Shown here in pieces: positions 24,899 through 33,374 of a stretch of 60,000 bases of DNA (positions are counted from its first letter, which is position 1; every line of letters starts with the position of its first letter). Source of the stretch: Polytrichum commune (taxonomy: Eukaryota; Streptophyta; Polytrichopsida; Polytrichales; Polytrichaceae); assembly GCA_950295325.1 (NCBI GenBank), contig OX485803.1, positions 4,156,001 through 4,216,000 on the forward strand, given 5' to 3'. Under the pieces are notes generated by a model that ran no database searches, was not told where the DNA came from, and saw only the letters and a list, made by a program, of their open reading frames with translations. The position numbers and the translations under genes were made by a program.

Positions 24899-25398
24899 TC
24901 ACGGGTAGATCACTTAGCGCATTTTAAAAACGACGTGCGGCATAATATAGAGAGGATTAAAATAATTTGAAATAAAAATTATAAAGGAATTCCAAATAAT
25001 GAAGGGGCCATTAAATGTAGACAATCTCATTATAAGTAAGTTAGATGGACATAAAACGTGGGCCATTATTTTTTTGTAAAATTAATATAGGGGCTGAAGA
25101 TAAGGATCCTAGAAGGTATGTTTAGTATAGTATGTAAATGGGTTTAGGACTCACAGGGATGGATGATAATTGGGATTTCCGTCTGTCCAAAAATGGCTTA
25201 AAAGGAATATAGAGTACAAAAAATTGCAGTGACTTGGACAATATAAGTAATAAATGGGTGCAAACAAATGGGCCATTTTTGAAATTTAAGTAATTATAGG
25301 GAGGCTTTAATTTAGCCTTTGAAGGTAAATAGCCCCAAAACAAAAAAACCCCAGCCGCACGTGGTGCACAAAAAAGCCTTAGAGTGATCTACCTGTGA
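24899..25398. mobile_element. 500-bp TIR element with 6-bp target duplication
   Basis: The left end TCACGGGTAGATCACT and the right end (reverse complement TCACAGGTAGATCACT) start inverted repeats of about 45 bp that continue to an ACGTGCGGC block in both arms. AATTGG lies immediately outside both ends (24893-24898 and 25399-25404). The AT-rich interior encodes nothing recognisable. Superfamily unassigned. Confidence 0.75.
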
Positions 25399-25404
25399 AA
25401 TTGG

Positions 25405-26670
25405 TCTTATAACCTTATTGTTTCTCATGCCTCTTCTATAACATATTTATTAACTACGAGCAACCTAATGCTCTACCTTCTACACCTACAACTAATGTCA
25501 TGATTGGGGCAATGGTCCACCCTCTTGTTGTGATGCTATTGACAAGTGGTTGAGATTTTGTAGATTTTCTATTGAGGATTTATGTGGCAAATTTATTATT
25601 ACAATATGTAAAGTCTATGAACTGTATTGTGAGGTTTGGTGTAGGGGTTTGTGGTGGGGGTGGATGTATAGGTGACCTATGATGCATAGTTAGTTGGGTT
25701 TAAACCTAGCATTGCAATGGCATCTTTGGGCGTCAAAAGTACATATAATAATGGCCATGTTGGTTATGTATTTTCGTGAGGTTGTCCATTCTTATTTCTA
25801 GCATTTATAATTGTGTAGTCTATTGATTTTTTATGAGAAAATTTCCCAATTCCTAGACAACTTTGTTGTGAGTTTCTAATATTTGCACATGGATGTGTTG
25901 TTGTTTGCAAGTAAGTAGTACATGTAGCCATGTATTGACATATGGTGAGTTGTAAATAGGGCATGTTTTTTATAGATGGGCTTTTATACAACATACTAGT
26001 TGTTTATGGGCATGGCCCATATATTGTCATGTTCAAAATTTAATTACACATGTCTTTTGTTTGTTTGTAATAGTCGGGTTTTTCCATGAATTATTTGATA
26101 GTCTTTTATCAATATATTTGTTTTTGAGCCATTTGTGTAAAATCTATTTTGGACAATATATATAGAGATTCAAGGTTGATATTTTTCCAAAAATATACAC
26201 ATGGGTTTGAAGGTAAGGGCTATATGTAAATTGTAATTGGTAATGCATGATGGGAGTGCATTGTGAAGACTAGGTGCAACGCGCATAGCAATGGCCGAAC
26301 ATAGGATGAATGTTCCATTCCCCTATTAGTACAACTTAGTATGAATCTCACTTCTATCGAACCAATCTTATGGAATGGGAATATTCCTATGATGGTGATC
26401 ACCACTTTGGCTACAACAACAAATTGAATAAACATAAGGTAAGTGGGTGTATTTGCTTCATTTTTCATGTTCTTCAAGTTCTACCAATCAGACTTACACA
26501 AGAGATTTGTGTCGGATTAATTGAATATCGGACCTCCCATGATTGACTTATGATCATAAAAAATGCATGTTTGTTGAGTCCTTAAGTGAATACACATAGC
26601 AGGTTCTTCCAATTGTGTTCACTATTGAATGTGGAGTAGTTGATAGAATTCAAACGTGTAGTCTTGTCTC
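25405..26670. other. Intergenic, no gene seen
   Basis: No domain-bearing frame, RNA gene or clean repeat was recognised in this stretch. Confidence 0.5.
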
Positions 26671-26678
26671 CTTTTAAA

Positions 26679-26905
26679 CAATTAACAAAGAAAACCAATC
26701 TCTAGTTACAAATGAACCTGATTGAGTATGAGAAGTAATTGGTTGAAATTCAAGACTTCAAGAAAATTACCAAACAATTTAGAGGACTCTAAGGAATATA
26801 CCTCAAATCAATAAAGGAAAACCGAAAGATCATAACATGTCACCGGTTGGACTTGGAAACACTACGAGCTTGACCGATTATACCCAAACATCTCCCTAGA
26901 CATTG
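26679..26905 (+). mobile_element. hAT-type MITE, copy 1 (227 bp)
   Basis: This aligns along its length with the copy at 47363-47588, sharing blocks such as CAAGAAAATTA, AAAGGAAAACC and GGTTGGACTTG. It starts CAAT and ends CATTG. Flanks CTTTTAAA and CTTTAAAC are consistent with a slightly decayed 8-bp target duplication. Confidence 0.65.
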
Positions 26906-27120
26906 CTTTAAACATGTGAAACCTATGGGGATAATCAGGGGTACCGAATTTATAGAGTGCGTGAACACAATTAATTAATTAATTTTCAAGATGGCAAGTT
27001 ACCGGATTTAAAAAGTATGTGAACATTATTAAAATAATAGTATTAAATTTCTTGGAGGGTGCCCAAAATAGGACCAACATTTGGTTTGCACTTTGCGAAT
27101 AGTGCAATCTCAACAACAGG

Positions 27121-27730
27121 ATGTGGGACGGGATTCATCATTGTGTCTTTTGGGGTTTGTGTATGTGTATGTGTTTGCTATCATGTTTGCTAGCAATGTC
27201 GCAGTGGTCAAAGTTTGCCTTCTTCCAGTACGGCGAGATGTCGTTCATACCGCTCAACGTCAGTGGTGATGGCAACTATTTTTATTATTGCGTTGCTCGC
27301 TCGTCCGTCATATCATGCAATGATGTGTCCATAATCCGCAAACATGTCTACAACTACACTATTGGTGTAGGTCGTCATGCTGCTGAAGACATTGTGCGGT
27401 TGCTGCATTTCATTGTGCCAAGTGGATGCATTTATTTTGAAGAAGTAATCAACAACATGCACCATGAGAGCACATATGCATCAAACATCAACATGGTGTT
27501 TTTGGTGATTTAGTGTAATGTGAACATTGTATCATATTCGAACTATTCGACAGACATTGAATCATTTGCAACGGCGGCATTCATAGATGGTCACATGCAG
27601 ACGTACACAATAGATTCCAAGCACACACTGTTCCTATATCATCATAGCTACTAGAACCGCTTGACGCCCATCGAACCGCAACATTGGATTCGCTTGAACC
27701 ACTTTGCGCTCCTGGTGGATTATGGTGTCC
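27121..27730 (+). pseudogene. OTU-type cysteine peptidase relic
   Basis: The plus-strand reading SFIPLNVSGDGNYFYYCVAR matches the OTU cysteine box (GDGNC), but the nucleophile position is tyrosine. After a TAG at about 27511 the same frame continues CNVNIVSYSNYS, the usual central strand. It then reaches LNHFALLVD, matching the histidine box. A further TAG lies near 27652. OTU domains are deubiquitinating peptidases and are also carried by some plant transposons. The neighbouring transposase-like fragment suggests a transposon origin. As it stands it cannot be catalytic. Confidence 0.6.
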
Positions 27731-27931
27731 AACTCGGAAGGTGAAGATAATGTTGAGGAAGATGCAGACGAGGCCTCTATGTCATGCCATTGGGTTATTA
27801 TTGTCTGTGCGCCCACAACATTGCCCCATTGGGTCAGTGGCGCCGGTGGCTCTGCTCAGATGGTTCCTCATCTCAAGTGCAAACCCTGGACTGATCGGAA
27901 AACCAACACATCACAATGCGTCAAGAAGACT

Positions 27932-28215
27932 CTTGGTGGAGGACGAGTTCAATCGAATCACAGAGTTGTGGGGCCGCCTGGAGAGCAACAAATGTGAGCA
28001 TGCTCAATGCGATGGCATCATCATGACGCTCATTCGACTCGGTCTCTCCTAGATCAAAGTACACACCATGCTTCACATCGGCGCTCCTCGGTTTGAACGT
28101 ATTCGCAAAGCTGTGGAAGAAGGTGCGGACTAAGAGACTTTACAAAGTCGGCGTCCTCATAAGAAACCCAAGCACGCAACCACTGAGGAGAATTTGGCGG
28201 CGATCCATGCGCACC
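27932..28215 (+). pseudogene. Transposase-like helix-turn-helix fragment
   Basis: The frame reads VEDEFNRITELWGRLESNKC, then IIMTLIRLGLS, a stop, KVHTMLHIGAPRFERIRKAV, a stop, and RRPHKKPKHATTEENLAAI. The arrangement (a search helix, then RF.RIRK, then a basic proline-rich linker) resembles the N-terminal part of DNA transposases. I cannot name the superfamily, and no DDE region follows. Confidence 0.4.
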
Positions 28216-29165
28216 TCTCCATGAGGAGTGCCCGAAACACCATGGGCACAAGGGGGACCCCGGAGTGACACTTGGGACTTGTGGCGCCGTTGGTGAGAGG
28301 GCCCAAGTGATCCCAGTGTGGGCGAGGGCCCTGGGCGTTGGGAACGCCTCCCGCCCACGGAGACTAGGATGCATGAGGGTAAGGCCGTGAGCTATGCGTA
28401 GCCCATGGCGGGGTGATTCTAGAATGCTCAAGAACACCTCAATCGGAGGTGTGAGCTAGGAGTTATGAGAATTTGAGTGGGGCGCTATCCCGGGATAGCG
28501 CCCTGGTACAGCAGTGCCTGGAAGTGATTCCCGGGACTGCCAAGGTTCAAACAGGCATAACTTCCTCAATACTTGCCCGAATGGGGCAAGTGAGGAGTCC
28601 ATCGACATCTACGTGAAGCGTAGATGAAGATGGAGTGGTTTTGTGTTAGTATCAACCATCATACAAGGAAGTTATGATGGTCTGAAGCTGCTGGGGTCTT
28701 CTAGGCCCAGCGGCTAAGGGAAAATGTCTACTTGGCCCCAACTCTTGGTAGAGAGACAAGAGGTTTCTTGACGGTGGGGTAGGGGCCCCGCGTAGAGTCC
28801 TAGAGGCTTATATGGGTGAGGTGGTGTAGCCTCACCCACCCGAGGCCGAACGGCACGGCCTCCATGGGCATTGGCCCAATGTGAGGCCATAGTTGCCTAG
28901 TAAGGTTCGGGTTGTTGTAGTGTTGCTCCGGCAACGCGATGATCAACATGGGATTGGACTTCCATGCACGGAAGTCCACATCTAGGAATGGGTTACCGAT
29001 TAAGGGGGTGAGTCCCGAAAGCAAAGTAGGAGGGTTGGTTCCCTCCTATGAACTATAAGGTCCGGGGTAGGAGGAGCTAACCATTAGCATGGCGGAATGC
29101 GAATGGTTAGCGCTCGTAACCTTTACTAGAATTGAAAATTGGCGAGATGGTCAAAGGGGGCTAGC
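28216..29165. other. Non-coding GC-richer insertion of unknown identity
   Basis: About 950 bp separate the transposase-like fragment from the gypsy reverse transcriptase relic. The composition is higher in GC than its surroundings. It contains a perfect 24-bp palindrome at 28480-28503 (half-site GGGCGCTATCCC). It may be LTR-derived or untranslated retrotransposon sequence, but I found no matching second copy in the window. Confidence 0.35.
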
Positions 29166-29638
29166 AAGGGTTGCGACATTACAAGCTTAGTGCTCCCGAG
29201 AGGATTGGTGTCCAAACTTGTTGCCGAGAGCTTTTGGCAGCAAGGCTTGTCGAACTCTCCAACGGGGAATGTGCTTGTGCTACGGTTATACCATTGAAGA
29301 AGAATATCTTTGGCAATTGGATAGAGAAGAGGATGTGCGGGAATTACCGTACAATTAACCGTAAGACCAAGTCAAATCGGTATCCCATGTCAATCCCGGA
29401 GGAGTTGTTCGATGCCATCGGATTTTCTCAAGTCTTTAGCACCCTTGACTTGAAATCTGGCTATCACTAGCTCTCATTACTTGCAGGAGATCGGGTGAAA
29501 ACCGCGTTCTAGGGAGTTGATCATAATGGGAATGATCAACTTTACCATTGGAAATTTCTTCCATTTGGCCTAAAAATTGCACATGCTAGGTTTCAGAGAG
29601 TAATGGACCAAGTCCTCTCTGGCTTGCCCTTTACTTGG
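29166..29638 (+). pseudogene. PHD-gypsy reverse transcriptase, first fragment
   Basis: The reading begins LRHYKLSAPERIGVQTCC and continues MCGNYRTINRKTKSNRYPM, VFSTLDLKSGYH and YHWKFLPFGLK. These are RT blocks 1-4 of Ty3/gypsy. Stops occur at 29468 and 29511. It breaks off just before the catalytic aspartates, where the chromodomain element inserted at CTTGG. Confidence 0.7.
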
Positions 29639-30594
29639 TGTAATGTAACTACACCTAGTTACCATCCTACGATGACGAGGCGTCCTCAACGACGAGGCTA
29701 GTTGACAATATGATATTGTAAAGTAACTACACCTAGTTGCCATCCTACGACGACGAGGCGTCCTCAACGACAAGGCTAATTGACAATGTGACATTTAATG
29801 TATACCATGATGACGAGGTTGGGTGTATGGACACCTAGTCATCGACGGTAGTGTCATTGTAAGGTAAATACCAATATTGATGGATAATTGAATATTCCAA
29901 GCACATGTGCCAGTGTGTAAGCGGAGGATGATGGGAGCTAGACAACTCCTAGTTGAAGATGGATGGATTGGAGTTAGACAACTCCAGATTGACAACATGT
30001 GCACTGGAGTTAGACAGCTCCGCATATAGTGCATTGGAATTAGACCATTCCATATTGAGAACATGTGCACATGAGTTAGACAACTCTCGATAAGGTGCAT
30101 TGGAGTTGGACCGCTCCAGAATTGGAAAGATGAATGTTATTCATTGGAGTTAGACAACTCTTAATGAATAGATGGATCTAGTTGGAATTAGTCAATTCCA
30201 ACTAGAAGAATGAATGGATGAATTTAGTTGGAATTAGACAATTCCAACTAGAAAGAATGATGGATGAATCCAATTGGAATTAGACAATTCCAATTGGAAG
30301 AATGAGATTGAGATAAGAGATGGAAGAAGGTTCTAGAAGAACCAAAGATAGAAGATTCATAGTAGAACTAAAAGATAGAGCTATGAATATGATACTTTTA
30401 CTATATGAAAAGATAGAAGGTAAAGGTAGTGCTTCGGCATAAGAAGAAGCTCGGGGGAGGAGAGAGGACTTTTTGGTCTCTCTCCTATGGTCGGGTGGTT
30501 GAGCTTTAACCAAGACCTACTTGGTCTATGATTGTTTTGGGTTGATACGTGTTAGTTCGGAAATTGGTGATAAACCGGTGAGAGGTTTGTTACA
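29639..30594 (+). repeat. 5' LTR of the chromodomain element
   Basis: It starts TGTAATGTAACTACACC and ends GGTTTGTTACA. The first 156 bp are a 78-bp unit in tandem (units start at 29639 and 29717). The middle holds a ten-unit hairpin array, described separately. It is nearly identical to the split 3' LTR. Confidence 0.95.
29933..30297 (+). repeat. Array of ten hairpins, consensus GGARTTAGACAAYTCC
   Basis: Ten units lie at about 29933, 29968, 30005, 30033, 30070, 30100, 30143, 30180, 30226 and 30270. Each is an inverted repeat around the 4-nt loop AGAC or a close variant. Stems vary together, for example GGAGTT with AACTCC and GGAATT with AATTCC. The last three have arms of about 12 bp. The same array recurs in the 3' LTR (about 36620-36990) and in the reverse solo LTR. 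The function is unknown; an RNA structure in the LTR transcript or a tandem protein-binding array are possibilities. Confidence 0.8.
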
Positions 30595-30596
30595 AT

Positions 30597-30608
30597 TGGT
30601 ATCAGAGC
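30597..30608 (+). promoter_or_regulatory. Primer-binding site, initiator tRNA-Met type
   Basis: TGGTATCAGAGC lies 2 bases after the 5' LTR end. It is the standard plant retrotransposon primer site complementary to the 3' end of tRNA-iMet. Confidence 0.9.
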
Positions 30609-31724
30609 AGGAATGGATCCTATGGAGAGATTTGAAGAAAGGATTGTGAGAGCCGTCTTGTCCGCATTGAGGGAAGGCCAAGGTTTAGCACAACCTGAAA
30701 TCCCACCTCTTCCTAGGGAGACTCCTCCTTATTCTCCGCCTCTTTCAAGAGGAAATCTTCCAGTTACACCACATGTTTCAAGAGAGGTAGAGTCAAGTGC
30801 AACATCTTCTCCAAAGAGATTTTCTCATGGAGAAGTTGATATTTTGAACGATTTGAAGAAGTATCCAATCAAACCGAGTTTTGGAGGGCGAAATTGCAAA
30901 CCAGAAGAAGTCATGTCTTTCATTTCGATAGTGGAGGATTTTTTCCCGTCAAAGTACAAGGATGCAGAGAAGATCAAGGCCGCAGTAATTTTTCTTCAAG
31001 ACAAAGCTCGAATTTGGTTTGATACATTAAAGAGGGACCGCGAAAACCGGGGACTGGGGCCTATTTCAACATAGAGTACTTTCAAAGAATTGTTTCTTCA
31101 TCAATTCCTCCCTGGCAACTATAGCGAGAACATGCGCCAATGATTGTATGACTTGAAGCAGGGAAGTTTGTCAGTTATCCAATTCAAGTTGAAATTTGAT
31201 GAGCACATTGTTTACTTTCACTACTAGAAAATCATGACCAAATCAACAAAAAATCAACAGATCTTTGTCGATCCGGGCACTGCAATGACCGATTTCACTG
31301 ATTTTTGAATTTTTGTAAAAATCAACAGTTTACTGCCTACATTTTTGTTGATTAGAATAGTACAATGACCAAATCAACAAAATTTTAGTAAATGTGAAAT
31401 CTTTTTTGAATTTTTTTGGAATATTCTAGGATCTATTGGAATATTGTAAAATCTTTTTAATTTTTTGCAATTTATGGACTTGTAAGTGTATGGGTATGGA
31501 AATAATTACGAATTCAAAGGTGTTTAAATATTATAAATATTATATTAGTTGATAGTTAATTTTATATATATATATAAATATGTATATAATATATGTAACA
31601 TATAATATATATATGTATGTATATATGTATGTATATGTATGTATATATGTAACATATATGTATACAATATATGTAACATGTATGTATATAATATATAATA
31701 TATAAATATGTATACATTTACAGT

Positions 31725-31980
31725 AAATATATACAGTATATATTTACTGTAATTATATACTGTATATATACTGTAATTATTTACTGTAATTATATACTGT
31801 AATTATATACTGTATATATTTACTGTAATTATATACTGTAATTATATACTGTATATATTTACTGTAATTATATACTGTATATATTTACTGTAATTATATA
31901 CTGTAATTATATACTGTAATTATATACTGTAATTATATACTGTAATTATATACTGTATATATTTACTGTAAATATATACA
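31725..31980. repeat. Minisatellite of TATATACTGTAATTA-type units
   Basis: About 250 bp consist of ACTGTAATTATAT and ACTGTATATATTT units in changing order, preceded by ATGTATGTATA-rich sequence. It lies within the CACTA element. A separate TA run occupies about 32262-32300. Confidence 0.85.
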
Positions 31981-32052
31981 TCAAGTAGGTAGTAAAGAGA
32001 AATTAGTGGCCTTATTCTAGAAAGGTTTAAAACACTCCATTTATATCATGTG

Positions 32053-32240
32053 TGATGTGATGACCTAGTGGTTAAGGCACATGTGTGGGTATCACTAGGT
32101 GCAAGGTAGGATTCCCGTGGCCGACACCTTCGGCCTTGGCCTTGCCACCTATGTGAGTGGTAGGTAGTCTATACTTGTAGGTGAGGTATATGTTGAGGGT
32201 TACTTGGGAGGGGTTAGGAATTGCAGATCTGACATTTATT
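32053..32240 (+). mobile_element. tRNA-derived SINE-like segment
   Basis: TGACCTAGTGGTTAAGGC (from 32061) fits a pol III A box, and GGTAGGATTCC at 32105-32115 fits 9 of 11 positions of box B at tRNA-like spacing. An unrelated tail ends in T-rich sequence near 32240. It sits within the CACTA element. Exact ends and target duplication are not clear. Confidence 0.5.
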
Positions 32241-32259
32241 CATTTTTTATTTTTTAATG

Positions 32260-32304
<45 letters not shown>

Positions 32305-32935
32305 GTTTTTTTTAAAAAATATTTTTGTGACCATATCAACAGAAAAAATCAACAAAATTGTGTTACATCATGTCCAGGTCAACGCGTCCTAAGTAACAAC
32401 CGCGACCAACGCCTTTCTGTTGATCCGGATGCAAAATTTTCTACTAGTGTTTCCTAATTGGGGTGAAAGTGACAGAATTGAATTCTTTGTTCACAACTTA
32501 AGGGATTCAATCCGGTTCAAAGTTAGTGCCCATAGTCCAAAGACTTTAGATGAAGCTTATGGTTTGGCTATGAACTTTGAAAGAGAAGTTAATAGCAGGA
32601 CGGAGAGGAATAAGGGTCAATTGGGAAAAAAATCCTTAGTGTCTAATTACCCTGCCAATCAAAACTCCAAATCTGCCAAGTTTTCTAAAACTTCCAAACC
32701 GTCTCAATTTTCAAAGTTCAATCAAGGGAGCAAGTCTTCGATGCTGAGCAAGGAGGACCAAGAGGAGCATGTCAAGAAATGATTATGTTTTAAGTGTCAC
32801 AAGCCTGGGCATCGGAGCTTTGAATGTCCAACAATCAAAAGAAAGGTAGCAACCCTAGAGGTAGAACAAGATGACGACGAGGGGTCAGATGGTGAGCCAA
32901 CCAAAGAAGTAGTCCCAAATATCTCAACTGCGGTC

Positions 32936-33334
32936 ATGAACATGGAAGTCGAACAAGAACCGACGGTGCTTCAAATCAAGGGATTTCTAAATTCTACCTT
33001 TTCGTCATTGATCTTGATTGATTCTGGCAGCACTCATAACATGATGTCAGTTTCATTTGCTCGTAAAATAGGGCTTTCATTAATTCCTATCAAGCCTTGT
33101 TCAGTATTGTTGCCAAACAACCAACCAAGCTTTATTACTCACCGAGTGTTGAGTGTTCCTGTAAACATTCAAGGCGTGAACACAGCGGCGGATTTTGAAG
33201 TTTGGGATGGAGCAAGATATGACGTGATATTGGGGATGGCGTGGCTCAAGAAAGTAGACGCATGGATTGCATGCAAGGAAGGAGCTATTCACGGAAAGCT
33301 TCCGAACGGTAATTTTTTTTTCTATCAGAGGTAA
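32936..33334 (+). CDS. Aspartic protease region of the chromodomain element
   Basis: The frame contains LILIDSGSTHNMMS, the retropepsin active-site motif with the catalytic aspartate, followed by the flap region and DVILGMAWLKKVDAW typical of gypsy proteases. It ends at a TAA at 33334, and the reverse transcriptase lies in another frame from 33375. The polyprotein is therefore broken here, probably by a small indel. Confidence 0.8.
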   Translation: MNMEVEQEPTVLQIKGFLNSTFSSLILIDSGSTHNMMSVSFARKIGLSLIPIKPCSVLLPNNQPSFITHRVLSVPVNIQGVNTAADFEVWDGARYDVILGMAWLKKVDAWIACKEGAIHGKLPNGNFFFYQR

Positions 33335-33374
33335 AAGATCTTTACCAAACGTTCATACGCTTTCACATTTATAA

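Larger units (their letters stand above)
31219..32449. mobile_element. Non-autonomous CACTA element (1,231 bp)
   Basis: The ends are CACTACTAGAAAAT and, reverse-complemented, CACTAGTAGAAAAT, with the 3-bp duplication TTT on both sides (31216-31218 and 32450-32452). These are classic CACTA termini. Subterminal repeats of the type GACCAAATCAACAAAA occur near both ends. No transposase is encoded. It carries a minisatellite and a SINE-like head, and it interrupts gypsy gag. Confidence 0.9.
30613..32880 (+). pseudogene. gag of the chromodomain element, interrupted
   Basis: The ATG at 30613 begins MDPMERFEERIVRAVLSALR. The retrotransposon gag domain follows (KPSFGGRNCKPEEVMSFI, then ARIWFDTLKRDREN). 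A TAG at about 31072 and a TGA near 31142 break it before the CACTA insertion at 31219. After the insertion it resumes GESDRIEFFVHNLRDSIRF, reaches a TGA near 32780 and ends with a CCHC knuckle, CFKCHKPGHRSFEC. All three stops are explicable as single C-to-T or G-to-A changes. Confidence 0.8.

Noticed and set aside
28054-28437. 127-codon minus-strand frame
   Set aside because: It overlaps antisense to the transposase-like fragment and the GC-rich segment; no protein-like pattern.
31725-31980. Regular repeats that could suggest a CRISPR-like array
   Set aside because: Units abut without unique spacers and are AT-only; this is a plant minisatellite.
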